Both the position numbers and the translations under genes were made by a program. The notes beneath the pieces were generated by a model. The model saw only the letters and a list, made by a program, of their open reading frames with translations. It did not search any database and had not been told where the DNA came from. From Alkalihalobacillus sp. BA299 (GTDB lineage: Bacteria; Bacillota; Bacilli; Bacillales; Bacillaceae_F), in NCBI RefSeq assembly GCF_017745675.1, contig NZ_JAFLJM010000005.1:186001-250000 (forward strand): a stretch of 64,000 nt of DNA, read 5' to 3'. Shown in pieces: positions 24,446 to 33,278 of the stretch (its first letter is position 1; every line of letters begins with the position of its first letter).

Positions 24446-26485
24446 ATGGATAATCAGATAAAAAAAGTAGTCAGGTTAATTACTATATCCTTTATTTTTC
24501 TAATATTAGTAAGTTGTTCGGAGGAACTACCGACGCCAGAGGATGCATTAAGTGAGTTTGCAGCGCATTGGGAAAGTGGAAATTATGAATTAATGTATGG
24601 TTTACTTTCTTCTGATGCAAAAGAAACCATTTCAAAAGATGAATTTGTTGAGAGATATACGAATATTTATGACGGAATTCGTGCAGAAAGCCTTTCTGTA
24701 ACGACTCCAACTAGAGATCCTGATGTAGAAATCGATAAAGCAATGACCGAAGTGATCCTCGAATTTGAACAAGCAATGAACACTGTCGCAGGTGAGCTTC
24801 GGTTTTACTCGACAGTTGATTTACGATTAGAAGAACAAGATGAGGTGAAAGAATGGAAAATCGATTGGACACCTGCGATGATTTTTCCTCCACTAGAACA
24901 AGGAGATGAAGTGAGGGTAAAAGCTTTAATTCCTGAGCGGGGAGAAGTCTTCGATCGAAACGGGGTAGCACTAGCAAAGAACGGGAGCGCACTTGAAATC
25001 GGTTTAGTGACTGGCAGAATGGAAGGACTTGAGAAGTATACGGTTACAGAGCTAAGTAAAGCTCTCAATATGTCAGAGAAGGTCATTGAGAATGCGTTGA
25101 ATCAATCGTGGGTGAGACCTGATGTTTTTGTTCCAATCAAAACAGTACCAAAGGATCAATTGGACTTTGTTAACGAATTACGGGGAATTTCTAAAGGTGT
25201 AACCTATCGTGAAGTTCCAGCAAGAGAATACCCTTTAAGTGAAGCAGCGGCTCATTTAGTCGGATATATTACACCGATTACTGCTGAACTTTTAGAAAAG
25301 AACAAAGACAAAGGATATCATACGAATTCGTTCATTGGGCGAACCGGACTTGAAAGTTTATATGAAGGTCAATTAAGAGGAGAAAAAGGCGCTGTCATTT
25401 TTATTGTCGATGAAGAAGGGAATCAAAAAGATATACTTGCAAAAAAAGATGCTGTTGACGGGAAAACGCTCCAATTAACGGTTGATAGTCAAATTCAAGC
25501 GGTGATTTATCATCAGCTAAAAAAAGATAACGATGCAGGAACGGGTGTTGCTCTTCATCCAATATCCGGAGAAGTTTTAGCTCTAGTCAACGCTCCAGCT
25601 TATAATCCAAATGAATTTGTTTTAGGAATTTCTACGGAAACATGGCAAAATTATAACGAAGATGAAAATCGGCCTTTGCTTAATCGCTTTACACAGGCAT
25701 ATGCACCAGGTTCAACAATAAAAGCGTTGACAGCAGCTGTTGGTCTCAAGAATGGTTGGGATCCAAATGAAAAGCGCAAGATCAATGGATTAGGTTGGAG
25801 AAAGGATCCGTCTTGGGGGAGTTATGAAGTAAGACGCGTGAAAGACCCTAACCATGATGTGAATTTGTCAGATGCACTTGTTTATTCAGATAATATTTAT
25901 TTTGCGCAAATGGCAATTGAGATAGGGGAGAATTTAGTTACAGAAGGCTTTCAGGCTTTTGGATTTGAGGAAAGTGTTCCGTTTGAATACCCATTGAAGA
26001 TGTCTAAAGTTGCAAATGACAAAATTCAGTCTGAAGTTCAATTAGCAGATACAGCATATGGTCAAGCTGAATTGTTAGTCAATCCATTGCATATGTCGTT
26101 AATTTATACTGCATTTATTAATAGTGGAAATATTCCAAAGCCACTCTTATTTAAAAATGAAGACCCAATGCTATGGAAGGAAGATATGATTAATGATGAA
26201 CATGCAGACCGTATTCTTTCAGACCTTTCACAAGTTATTGAAAGTCCCAGAGGTACAGCATCAACGGCAAAAATAGAAGGTATCCCATTAGCAGGAAAAA
26301 CAGGTACGACCGAATATAAAACAAATCAAGCTGAACTAGGAAAAGAATTCGGTTGGTTTATTGCGATGAATACGGACAATCCTGAACTACTCGTTCTAAT
26401 GATGGTTGAGAACGTGGAAGGTTCCGGAAGTTCCTATGTCGTCCCAAAGGTAAGAGAAGTGTTTTTGCAGGTATTAAAAAAATAA
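24446..26485 (+). CDS. pbpC: Lipoprotein class B penicillin-binding protein, PbpC/MecA-like
   Basis: A 679-aa PBP. Cys24 in the lipobox LVSC would anchor it to the membrane. Residues about 30-140 form the NTF2-like MecA N domain (EFAAHWESGNYELMYGLLSS), 150-320 the dimerisation domain (PERGEVFDRNGVALA), and 340-679 the transpeptidase. The active-site serine is S423 in STIK, the second motif is S481-D-N and the third is K618-T-G-T. It crosslinks peptidoglycan at the outer face. B. subtilis PbpC (PBP3) has the same order and about the same length and is of low beta-lactam affinity. GAGAGGAG fixes the ATG at 24446; the ATG two codons earlier overlaps it. Confidence 0.92.
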   Translation: MDNQIKKVVRLITISFIFLILVSCSEELPTPEDALSEFAAHWESGNYELMYGLLSSDAKETISKDEFVERYTNIYDGIRAESLSVTTPTRDPDVEIDKAMTEVILEFEQAMNTVAGELRFYSTVDLRLEEQDEVKEWKIDWTPAMIFPPLEQGDEVRVKALIPERGEVFDRNGVALAKNGSALEIGLVTGRMEGLEKYTVTELSKALNMSEKVIENALNQSWVRPDVFVPIKTVPKDQLDFVNELRGISKGVTYREVPAREYPLSEAAAHLVGYITPITAELLEKNKDKGYHTNSFIGRTGLESLYEGQLRGEKGAVIFIVDEEGNQKDILAKKDAVDGKTLQLTVDSQIQAVIYHQLKKDNDAGTGVALHPISGEVLALVNAPAYNPNEFVLGISTETWQNYNEDENRPLLNRFTQAYAPGSTIKALTAAVGLKNGWDPNEKRKINGLGWRKDPSWGSYEVRRVKDPNHDVNLSDALVYSDNIYFAQMAIEIGENLVTEGFQAFGFEESVPFEYPLKMSKVANDKIQSEVQLADTAYGQAELLVNPLHMSLIYTAFINSGNIPKPLLFKNEDPMLWKEDMINDEHADRILSDLSQVIESPRGTASTAKIEGIPLAGKTGTTEYKTNQAELGKEFGWFIAMNTDNPELLVLMMVENVEGSGSSYVVPKVREVFLQVLKK

Positions 26486-26493
26486 AAATTTAC

Positions 26494-26525
26494 AAGGATT
26501 TCTCTATATGGAGAGGTCCTTTTTA
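26494..26525 (+). terminator. Terminator after pbpC
   Basis: GGA(TT)TCTC / GAGA(GG)TCC imperfect stem followed by TTTTT. Confidence 0.7.
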
Positions 26526-26578
26526 AAAGAATAAGAAAGAAATACGCTACTTTAATGAGGAAGTTTAAATTTCGAGGA

Positions 26579-26727
26579 TGTCTAGCTACAGCGCCCAGCG
26601 ACTAGTGAGACTTCCCTCACCGCCGTACGATAAGTCAACATCAATTCACTAACATTCATTGTGTTTCCTTTATCTCCTGCGGCTCAGTCCAGTCCATACG
26701 TCGCTAAACGGGCGCTTTCGCTTTTCT
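26579..26727 (+). repeat. Dispersed intergenic repeat, about 149 bp, copy B
   Basis: Starts TGTCTAGCTACAGCGCCCAG and ends GGGCGCTTTCGCTTTTC. Tandem with copy C. The central part diverges, while both ends and the ACGATAAGTCAACATC core are conserved. Complementary ends (AGCGCCC / GGGCGCT) predict a long hairpin. Confidence 0.85.
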
Positions 26728-26876
26728 TGTCTAGCTACAGCGCCCAGCGTCTATTGGACTTCGCTCTCCTCCTTACGATAAGTCAACATCGCCTCGCTAG
26801 CACTCGCCGTGTTTCCTTTATCTCATACGGAGGTCTCCAGTCCATACGTCGCTAAACGGGCGCTTTCGCTTTTCTT
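26728..26876 (+). repeat. Dispersed intergenic repeat, about 149 bp, copy C
   Basis: Directly abuts copy B and is closer to copy A in its centre (CTCTCCTCCTTACGATAAGT). The hairpin is near-perfect at its ends: AGCGCCCAGCG against CGCTAAACGGGCGCT, plus TGGACT against AGTCCA. The rest of 26877-27052 holds the short palindrome at 26931 and no gene. Confidence 0.85.
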
Positions 26877-26930
26877 GGTATTTACATTCATTTTTTTCTA
26901 GGATGCAACGCAATATTTTAGTGTATGATC

Positions 26931-26954
26931 TGTTATTTTTCGTGAAAAATAACA
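26931..26954. repeat. 11-bp inverted repeat
   Basis: TGTTATTTTTC, two bases, GAAAAATAACA. It sits 99 nt upstream of the small zinc-ribbon gene; an operator is possible, and there is no T-run. Confidence 0.5.
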
Positions 26955-27052
26955 ACAGGGAATGGAGAAACAATAGTGATATGCGGTTTAATCCAATGTT
27001 GTTTCTTTTCAACCCATAGTCCCGATATTATTAATAAAAGGAGTCGTTCACT

Positions 27053-27196
27053 TTGGAACAACAATGTTTTTATTGCAATAGTGAACTAGAGGAAAACAAC
27101 TTTCAATATGCTTCTTTTATACAAGATAGTGATCATGTTGAACAACCACTTTGTAAAGAATGCTATAAAGAGTGGCTAGCGGGAATTAAAGGGTAA
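27053..27196 (+). CDS. Small zinc-ribbon-like protein (47 aa)
   Basis: A TTG-started frame with AAAGGAG upstream encodes MEQQCFYCNSELEE at the N-terminus and EQPLCKECYKEWLAGIKG at the end. The two CxxC knuckles (C5-C8, C34-C37) are 25 residues apart, the usual pattern of a small zinc-ribbon. No DNA-binding or enzymatic part is attached. Such miniproteins act as adaptors or go undescribed. Codon use and ribosome site make the gene credible; the metal site is an inference. Confidence 0.75.
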   Translation: MEQQCFYCNSELEENNFQYASFIQDSDHVEQPLCKECYKEWLAGIKG

Positions 27197-27207
27197 TGAA
27201 AAGGTAA

Positions 27208-27308
27208 GAGGCTAAATCACCAAAGTGTCAAGTACCTTCATACAATGTAGTGTACGTAAAAAGCACTCTGTATGTTTAAAGGAAAAAACACATAGTGAGT
27301 TAGCCTCT
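27208..27308. repeat. Inverted repeat AGAGGCTAA / TTAGCCTCT flanking about 80 nt
   Basis: The 9-bp arms lie 83 nt apart, and the right arm is followed by TTTTTACTG. It could be a terminator with a large loop for the zinc-ribbon gene, or frame a short RNA. No frame is open between the arms. Confidence 0.4.
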
Positions 27309-27423
27309 TTTTACTGTTTTCATATTACAAGCATGATTACGCAAAAAGTGAAATAGTTTAATGTAAGGGCTTGCAAATATAATATCATACTGGAGGGAAT
27401 AAAATAGTAGCGAGGTGTAGCCA

Positions 27424-27870
27424 TTGAAAAGAATACAATATAGTGATTTATCTATAAAATTAGATAAACAGCAGCTAGATCGACTGATTAAAGGCGTATT
27501 AAGTATGAATTATAGTATTTTCTGGGGATTTGACAGGGGTAAAATGATATTGAATATTTACTCTGCTGAAGCAAATCATAAACTAACAATGGTGAAACAT
27601 AAACATTTTCTTGAATTGGTTGAGGTCGATATTAAGTCTGAAAAAATGCTTCAAAACTTAGATCAATGGGTGTTCATATCCCAAGAAATAAAACGAAAAG
27701 AACAAGGTGACCGAATGAGAAAGGAGCAGGATATTTATAATCGTATTGATCAATATTTAATGGACATGAGTGATTATATGAAGAATGGTGATGAAAAAAC
27801 GGTTGAACATATAAAAGCGAAATTAGTTGAGCTTAATCAAGAGCTTTTAAAATTAAAACAGGGGCGTTAA
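27424..27870 (+). CDS. Hypothetical protein with IDEAL-like C-terminus (148 aa)
   Basis: A TTG start with GAGGTG six nt upstream. Residues 1-80 form an alpha-beta domain (RLIKGVLSMNYSIFWGFDRG, MILNIYSAEANHKLTMV). Residues 85-148 are charged helices. The end (RIDQYLMDMSDYMKNGDEKT, then LVELNQELLKL) loosely resembles the IDEAL motif of YpiB-like Bacillus proteins. No signal peptide or membrane segment. The function is unknown. A terminator follows within 15 nt, so it is monocistronic. Confidence 0.65.
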   Translation: MKRIQYSDLSIKLDKQQLDRLIKGVLSMNYSIFWGFDRGKMILNIYSAEANHKLTMVKHKHFLELVEVDIKSEKMLQNLDQWVFISQEIKRKEQGDRMRKEQDIYNRIDQYLMDMSDYMKNGDEKTVEHIKAKLVELNQELLKLKQGR

Positions 27871-27880
27871 TCGATGGACC

Positions 27881-27903
27881 TGGCACTGAATATAGTGCTT
27901 TTT
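27881..27903 (+). terminator. Terminator after the IDEAL-like gene
   Basis: GCACT/AGTGC stem, six-base loop, then TTTTT. The left arm lies in the CCTGGCACT sequence shared with the repeat at 15693. Confidence 0.75.
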
Positions 27904-28111
27904 CTTTTGGTATTTTCATTTGATAAGGTAAACTAATGTAGAGCTTTTCAAATGATAAATTCATTTAAAATTTGGACAAGCACTTTCAATAATCGGTAAT
28001 AGAGGGAATGAGGACTAGCATGATATAGCTGTTATATATTAGAATAAATAATAGTTATAGGTAAAGAAATAGAAATCTGAAAAAATGGTATGTCTTAGAA
28101 GGAGTGGGAAA

Positions 28112-29185
28112 ATGAAAGAGCAGCTAACAATTATAGAAAATACGAATAGAAAACCGAGACTAGCAGATGATCAACTTGCTTTCGGTAAACAATTTACAGA
28201 TCACATGTTTGTGATGGATTATTCAATTGACGTAGGATGGCATGATCCTCGAGTTATTCCATATGAGCCGATTACTTTAGATCCGGCAGCGATGATTTTT
28301 CACTACGGTCAAACGGTCTTTGAAGGGTTAAAAGCATATCGAACCGAGGATGAGCGGATTTTATTATTCCGACCTGAAAAAAATTTCCAACGCTTAAATC
28401 GATCGAGTGACAGATTAAGTATTCCAACTTTAGATGAAGAACTAGTACTAAGCTATTTACAAGAATTACTACGAATTGATCAAGACTGGATTCCAACTAC
28501 AGAAGGCTATTCTTTATACATACGACCTTTTATTATTGCTACTGAACCAAATCTTTCTTTAGCTCCATCTGGTACATATCAATTTTACATCATTTTATCG
28601 CCCGTAGGTTCTTACTATCGTGAAGGAATTAATCCAGTTAAAATTTTTGTAGAAGAAGAGTTTACACGAGCTGTGCGTGGTGGTACAGGGATGGCTAAAA
28701 CGGCAGGAAATTACTCAGCAGCGTATATTGCCCAGCAAAGAGCAACAGAAAAAGGTTTTTCTCAAGTTCTGTGGTTAGATGGCGTAGAGAAAAAGTTTAT
28801 TGAAGAAGTAGGTAGTATGAACGTTTTCTTTAAAATCAATGGAGAAGTCGTTACTCCAAAACTAAACGGAAGTATTTTAGAAGGGATTACAAGGTTGTCG
28901 ATTATTGAACTTTTAAAAGATTGGCAAATTCCTGTCGTTGAAAGAAGAATTTCCATTGAAGAAATATTCCAAGCCCACGAAGAAGGCAGACTAGAAGAAG
29001 TATTTGGTACAGGTACAGCTGCGGTCGTTTCTCCAGTAGGAGAGCTTACTTGGAACAGTCGTCAAATCACAATTAATAATAAACAAACGGGGGAGCTTGC
29101 TAAAAAGCTTTACGATACTTTAACAGGTATTCAAACAGGTAAACAAAATGACCCTTATGGTTGGACAGTAGAAGTGGAAAAATAA
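28112..29185 (+). CDS. ilvE: Branched-chain amino acid aminotransferase
   Basis: A 357-aa class IV PLP aminotransferase. The Schiff-base lysine is about K196 in GGTGMAKTAGNYSAAY, with the cofactor and substrate loops FHYGQTVFEGLKAYR and FIEEVGSMNVFF and the late FGTGTAAVVSPVG. It interconverts leucine, isoleucine and valine with their 2-oxo acids in the cytosol. AAGGAGTGGG fixes the ATG at 28112. It is the longer type-II BCAT form (YbgE/YwaA-like). It is alone, with no ilv or leu genes beside it. The 2-oxo acids it makes could feed a branched-chain dehydrogenase, but the cluster at 41 kb is too far to infer a link. Confidence 0.95.
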   Translation: MKEQLTIIENTNRKPRLADDQLAFGKQFTDHMFVMDYSIDVGWHDPRVIPYEPITLDPAAMIFHYGQTVFEGLKAYRTEDERILLFRPEKNFQRLNRSSDRLSIPTLDEELVLSYLQELLRIDQDWIPTTEGYSLYIRPFIIATEPNLSLAPSGTYQFYIILSPVGSYYREGINPVKIFVEEEFTRAVRGGTGMAKTAGNYSAAYIAQQRATEKGFSQVLWLDGVEKKFIEEVGSMNVFFKINGEVVTPKLNGSILEGITRLSIIELLKDWQIPVVERRISIEEIFQAHEEGRLEEVFGTGTAAVVSPVGELTWNSRQITINNKQTGELAKKLYDTLTGIQTGKQNDPYGWTVEVEK

Positions 29186-29328
29186 TGGCTTGTTAGGATG
29201 CTGACAGAGGTGATTTTAAGTAGTTCCGACACTGTGGAAAAAAGCTAAAATAGCAGGTTAAAAGACATATGAAAACATAAGAGAACTAGCAAAGGAAATA
29301 ACAATCATTTAGCTTATTAAGACGCTTA

Positions 29329-29361
29329 GATTTAAACGTCTAAGCGTTTTAATCTTATTCA
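29329..29361 (+). terminator. Terminator between ilvE and the kinase cassette
   Basis: ACGCTTAGA / TCTAAGCGT stem with an eight-base loop, followed by TTT. Confidence 0.75.
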
Positions 29362-29420
29362 AAGGCCCTAAATTAATATGCAATTTAGGATGCTTCAAGT
29401 TGATGCGTTATTCCTTATGT

Positions 29421-29448
29421 TTGTTTACGACAACAGAACACTTATAAT
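29421..29448 (+). promoter_or_regulatory. Sigma-A-like promoter of the kinase cassette
   Basis: TTGTTT, 16 nt, TATAAT. The leader to the kinase start would be about 145 nt. Confidence 0.4.
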
Positions 29449-29600
29449 AAAATGTACCTTTTTTTATAAAAAAAATGATAGAATGTATGAAATATTAGAA
29501 TTGTTTGTATTTTATTGTAGAATCCAAACGGCTGATATAGTAAAATATCCATAAAATAGTAGTGAGTTTGACTTTGCATTCCTATCAATAATGAAAGGTT

Positions 29601-32333
29601 ATGGAAGAAATGAAACTAAAAACAAAGCTATATCTTGGATTTGGATCAATTCTATTAATTATCGTTTTTTTGAGTATTAATGGTTTTTATACGATGCATC
29701 AACAAAAGGATCATATGAATGCAATCGTCAATGAAAACTATGAAAGATTGAAGCTCATAGAATTACTAAGAAATGAAATTAATACGACAGCCCGAGAAAT
29801 TAGAGAACTTTTGTTAATGAGTGAGGATGCGGTACTAGAGGATCACATTAGTATCATTCAAAAGTCGCGAGTAGCATCAGCTGATTTATTTTTACGAATC
29901 GAAAGTATTCCTCGTTCCGTTGAAGAAAGTAGTCATGTCGTTTCACAACTTAAAGAACTGAATACCATCTATTATGAAGTCGTTAATAATGCCATACAAT
30001 ACGCTATAGAAGGCGATCAAGATGCTGGGATAAAAGTTCTGATTGACGATCATCGTGAAATGAGAGCTCAAATTGTAGAAGGGTTCGATAAATTAACTCA
30101 ATTAGAAGAAAGTGCAATGCAACAAGCGCTTTCTAATGCGGAAGCAGACTTTCAATTTACGGTGCTCTTTTTAATCAGTCTTTTTATCGTCGCAGTAATA
30201 ATTGTTATTGGTATTACGATTTCAGTCGTGCGAAGTATTACAAAAAGTATTTATAAAGTTCGAGATGTGATAACAAGTGTGCCAGGTCATGTTAATGAGC
30301 AATTACCTCGAATTGAAGTAAATTCAAAGGATGAAATTGGGGAAATTGCAGAGGCGTACAATGAAATGGCACATGCATTAGAAGACTACTCTAAACAAGA
30401 AAAGGATATAAAAAAGTATTTAGAAAATGAGAATTGGATAAAAACTAAGTATTCAGACATTATGAAGAAGTTTCAAGGACAACAGAATTTACAGCGGTTT
30501 GGGGAATTATTCATATCGAAGGTAGCATCTTCTGTTGATGCGACATACGGTGCATTTTATACAAAAGAAGAAGATCAAATTAATCTTATTGCCGGCTATG
30601 CCTCAAATCAGAACGAACGAGTCGGTAAAGAAACGATTAAGCTTGGGCAGGGGTTAGTAGGACAATGTGCACTAGACAATAAAGTCCTACATATTGAAGA
30701 TTTGCCTGAAGGTTACATTTCTACGAAGTCAGGGCTTGGCGAAGCGTCACCGACATCATTAGTGATTTTACCGGTTGAAATCGAAGGTGAAGTGCTAGGA
30801 GTATTTGAGTTAGCTAAGTTTGAAAGGTTTTCGTCCTTGCAAATGAAGCTACTAAAAGAAGTAAGTGATTCATCGGGTGTGATTATTCATCGAATTATTA
30901 ATCATATGCAAATTGAAAAGCTCTTATCTGATTCGCAAACGTTAACTGAAGAATTACAAGCACAGTCTGAGGAATTACAGCAACAACAAGAAGAACTGAG
31001 GTTGACGAATGAACAGCTGCATGTACAATACAAAAATTCAGATGAAAAAACAAAAGAGCTTGAGAAAATTAAGCGCGATCTAGAAGAAAAAAATAGAGGA
31101 ATTGAATTGAGTTCAAAATATAAATCAGAGTTCTTAGCGAACATGTCACATGAACTTCGAACCCCTCTTAATAGTATGTTAATTTTATCACAAATTCTTT
31201 CTGAGAATGGCGAAGGAAATTTAACTGAGAAGCAAATTGAATATGCACTGACAATCCATTCGTCAGGTAGTGATTTACTCGACTTAATTAATGACATTCT
31301 CGATCTATCAAAAATTGAATCAGGGAAAATTGATGTTTATCCAGAACAGGTTCTATTAAGTGATGTAAAAGCATTTGTAGAACGTCAATTTAATCCAGTA
31401 GCACGGCATAAAGAATTAGATTTTAAAATTACGATTGCTGATGATACACCGAAGGTTATTTTTACAGATGATCAAAGATTAAAACAAATATTGAAAAATT
31501 TATTATCAAATGCATTTAAATTTACATCAAGAGGTTCAGTCAATCTACGTTTGAGCAAAGGTCATGATGATATTCGTTCTAAAATTGTCTTTTCAGTAGA
31601 AGATACAGGCATAGGTATTCCAAAACATAAGCAGCAAGAAATATTTGAGGCCTTTTTTCAAGGGGATGGTACGACGAGTAGAAAGTATGGCGGAACGGGT
31701 TTAGGCTTATCAATCACTCGTGAACTTTCACAATTGCTAGGCGGGTATGTAACGATTGAGAGTACGGAAGGAAAAGGAAGTACATTTAGTCTTCATTTAC
31801 CTGATTATTATGAATTATCAGTAATTAGAAAATCGATGACGGCAGAAGTAGCTGCAACTCAAGAAAATAATGTTATAGTTATTGATTCACCTCATACTGA
31901 TGATATGAAATTAGAAGTATCAAATGATGTCGACCCTACAGAAAATAACAACGAACCTTTTGAAAACAAAGTCGTTCTTGTTGTCGATGATGATATGCGA
32001 AATGTGTTTGCGATCACAACAGCACTTGAAATGCAAAATATGAAAGTGTTATTTGCTGAAAATGGTATAGAGGCACTTGAAATCATTAATAGCGACTCAA
32101 CGATTGATATAGTCCTTATGGATATTATGATGCCAGAAATGGATGGATATGAAGCGATGAAGAAAATACGAGAAAGTGATGCATTTCAAGACTTGCCGAT
32201 TATTGCTTTAACAGCCAAAGCGATGAAAAGTGACAAAGAAAAATGTATCATGGCTGGTGCGTCAGACTATATAAGTAAACCAGTAAAGATGGATCAATTA
32301 TTGTCGTTAATAAAAGTATGGTTATATAAGTGA
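29601..32333 (+). CDS. Hybrid histidine kinase: 4-helix sensor, HAMP, GAF, HisKA, HATPase, REC
   Basis: A 910-aa membrane kinase. Membrane helix 1 is at about residues 10-30, followed by an extracellular helical sensor resembling the chemoreceptor four-helix bundle, and membrane helix 2 at about 187-212. A HAMP domain, a GAF domain (about 300-440) and a long coiled coil (445-505) follow. The phosphorylated histidine is H517 in NMSHELRTPLN. The ATP site shows NAFKFTSRG, DTGIGIP and GTGLGLS. The C-terminal receiver has D841 in LMDIMMPEMDG and a conserved lysine in TAKAM. The start may instead be the ATG at 29610 (MKLKTKL). It heads a cassette with cheR and a second kinase. Confidence 0.92.
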   Translation: MEEMKLKTKLYLGFGSILLIIVFLSINGFYTMHQQKDHMNAIVNENYERLKLIELLRNEINTTAREIRELLLMSEDAVLEDHISIIQKSRVASADLFLRIESIPRSVEESSHVVSQLKELNTIYYEVVNNAIQYAIEGDQDAGIKVLIDDHREMRAQIVEGFDKLTQLEESAMQQALSNAEADFQFTVLFLISLFIVAVIIVIGITISVVRSITKSIYKVRDVITSVPGHVNEQLPRIEVNSKDEIGEIAEAYNEMAHALEDYSKQEKDIKKYLENENWIKTKYSDIMKKFQGQQNLQRFGELFISKVASSVDATYGAFYTKEEDQINLIAGYASNQNERVGKETIKLGQGLVGQCALDNKVLHIEDLPEGYISTKSGLGEASPTSLVILPVEIEGEVLGVFELAKFERFSSLQMKLLKEVSDSSGVIIHRIINHMQIEKLLSDSQTLTEELQAQSEELQQQQEELRLTNEQLHVQYKNSDEKTKELEKIKRDLEEKNRGIELSSKYKSEFLANMSHELRTPLNSMLILSQILSENGEGNLTEKQIEYALTIHSSGSDLLDLINDILDLSKIESGKIDVYPEQVLLSDVKAFVERQFNPVARHKELDFKITIADDTPKVIFTDDQRLKQILKNLLSNAFKFTSRGSVNLRLSKGHDDIRSKIVFSVEDTGIGIPKHKQQEIFEAFFQGDGTTSRKYGGTGLGLSITRELSQLLGGYVTIESTEGKGSTFSLHLPDYYELSVIRKSMTAEVAATQENNVIVIDSPHTDDMKLEVSNDVDPTENNNEPFENKVVLVVDDDMRNVFAITTALEMQNMKVLFAENGIEALEIINSDSTIDIVLMDIMMPEMDGYEAMKKIRESDAFQDLPIIALTAKAMKSDKEKCIMAGASDYISKPVKMDQLLSLIKVWLYK

Positions 32334-32340
32334 GGAAAAA

Positions 32341-33201
32341 ATGCCAATGAGAATTTCTTCTGAAGATATAGAGGTGGATGTTGAAAAAATTGAAATTGAC
32401 CTATTACTAGAAGGGATTTATCGTCATTACGGATTTGATTTTAGAAACTATGCCCTCTCTTCGGTCAAACGTAGAGTATGGCACAGAGTCCGTACTGAAC
32501 AATTAAACACGATCTCTGAATTACAATCAAAGGTATTGCACGATCCAATGGTTTTAAAAAATTTATTAAACGATTTGTCCATAAATGTAACAGAGATGTT
32601 TCGTGATCCTAGTTTTTTTAAGGCGTTTCGAGATAAAGTTGTTCCTACTTTACGCAATTATCCTTTTATACGCATATGGCATGCTGGCTGCTCATCAGGT
32701 GAAGAAGCTTATTCGATGGCAATCTTACTACTAGAGGAAGGTCTTTATGATAAAACGAAAATATATGCAACAGACATGAATGAGGATATATTGGATAAAG
32801 CGAGAGAAGGAAAAATTCCTTTAAGTCATATGCAGCTTTACACAAAAAACTATCAGCAAGCGGGTGGGCACAAGGAATTTTCTGAATACTACACTGCACA
32901 TCGTGATTATGTCCTTTTAAAGCCCTTACTAAAGAAAAATATCGTGTTCGCCCACCATAATTTAGTCACAGATCATTCCTTTAATGAATTTCATGTGATC
33001 ATTTGTAGAAATGTGTTAATCTATTTTAACACTGCTTTAAAAAATAGAGTTTATGATCTTTTTTTTCATAGTTTAAGTGATGGTGGTTATTTAGGTTTAG
33101 GAAATAAGGAAGCGCTCACAAGCGGTGATACTTCACACTTTTATCAAGAAATTGATAGGGAGGAGAAGATTTATATTAAGGGAGTAACTAAAATCGTCTA
33201 A
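32341..33201 (+). CDS. CheR-type protein-glutamate methyltransferase
   Basis: A 286-aa CheR with the N-terminal helical domain (YRHYGFDFRNYALSSVKRRV) and a SAM-binding Rossmann domain. It shows RIWHAGCSSGEEAYSMA as the SAM loop, ATDMNEDIL as the acidic motif, and VIICRNVLIYF as the family signature. It should methylate glutamates, classically on chemoreceptors. It lies 7 nt after the hybrid kinase and no receptor or cheB is near. The kinase's own receptor-like helices or coiled coil could be the substrate, but this is inference. GAGG precedes the ATG. Confidence 0.92.
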   Translation: MPMRISSEDIEVDVEKIEIDLLLEGIYRHYGFDFRNYALSSVKRRVWHRVRTEQLNTISELQSKVLHDPMVLKNLLNDLSINVTEMFRDPSFFKAFRDKVVPTLRNYPFIRIWHAGCSSGEEAYSMAILLLEEGLYDKTKIYATDMNEDILDKAREGKIPLSHMQLYTKNYQQAGGHKEFSEYYTAHRDYVLLKPLLKKNIVFAHHNLVTDHSFNEFHVIICRNVLIYFNTALKNRVYDLFFHSLSDGGYLGLGNKEALTSGDTSHFYQEIDREEKIYIKGVTKIV

Positions 33202-33278
33202 CTTCTTCACTCTTCAATAACTATACTCTAGATTGCCGAATAACATAAAACTACTAAAGGAAACCGAGGGATAAAGAT

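Larger units (their letters stand above)
29186..29600 (+). other. Intergenic stretch with terminator and promoter, no gene
   Basis: It contains one terminator about 145 nt past ilvE and a promoter-like pair at 29421-29448 for the kinase cassette. Otherwise AT-rich with no credible frame. Confidence 0.6.
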
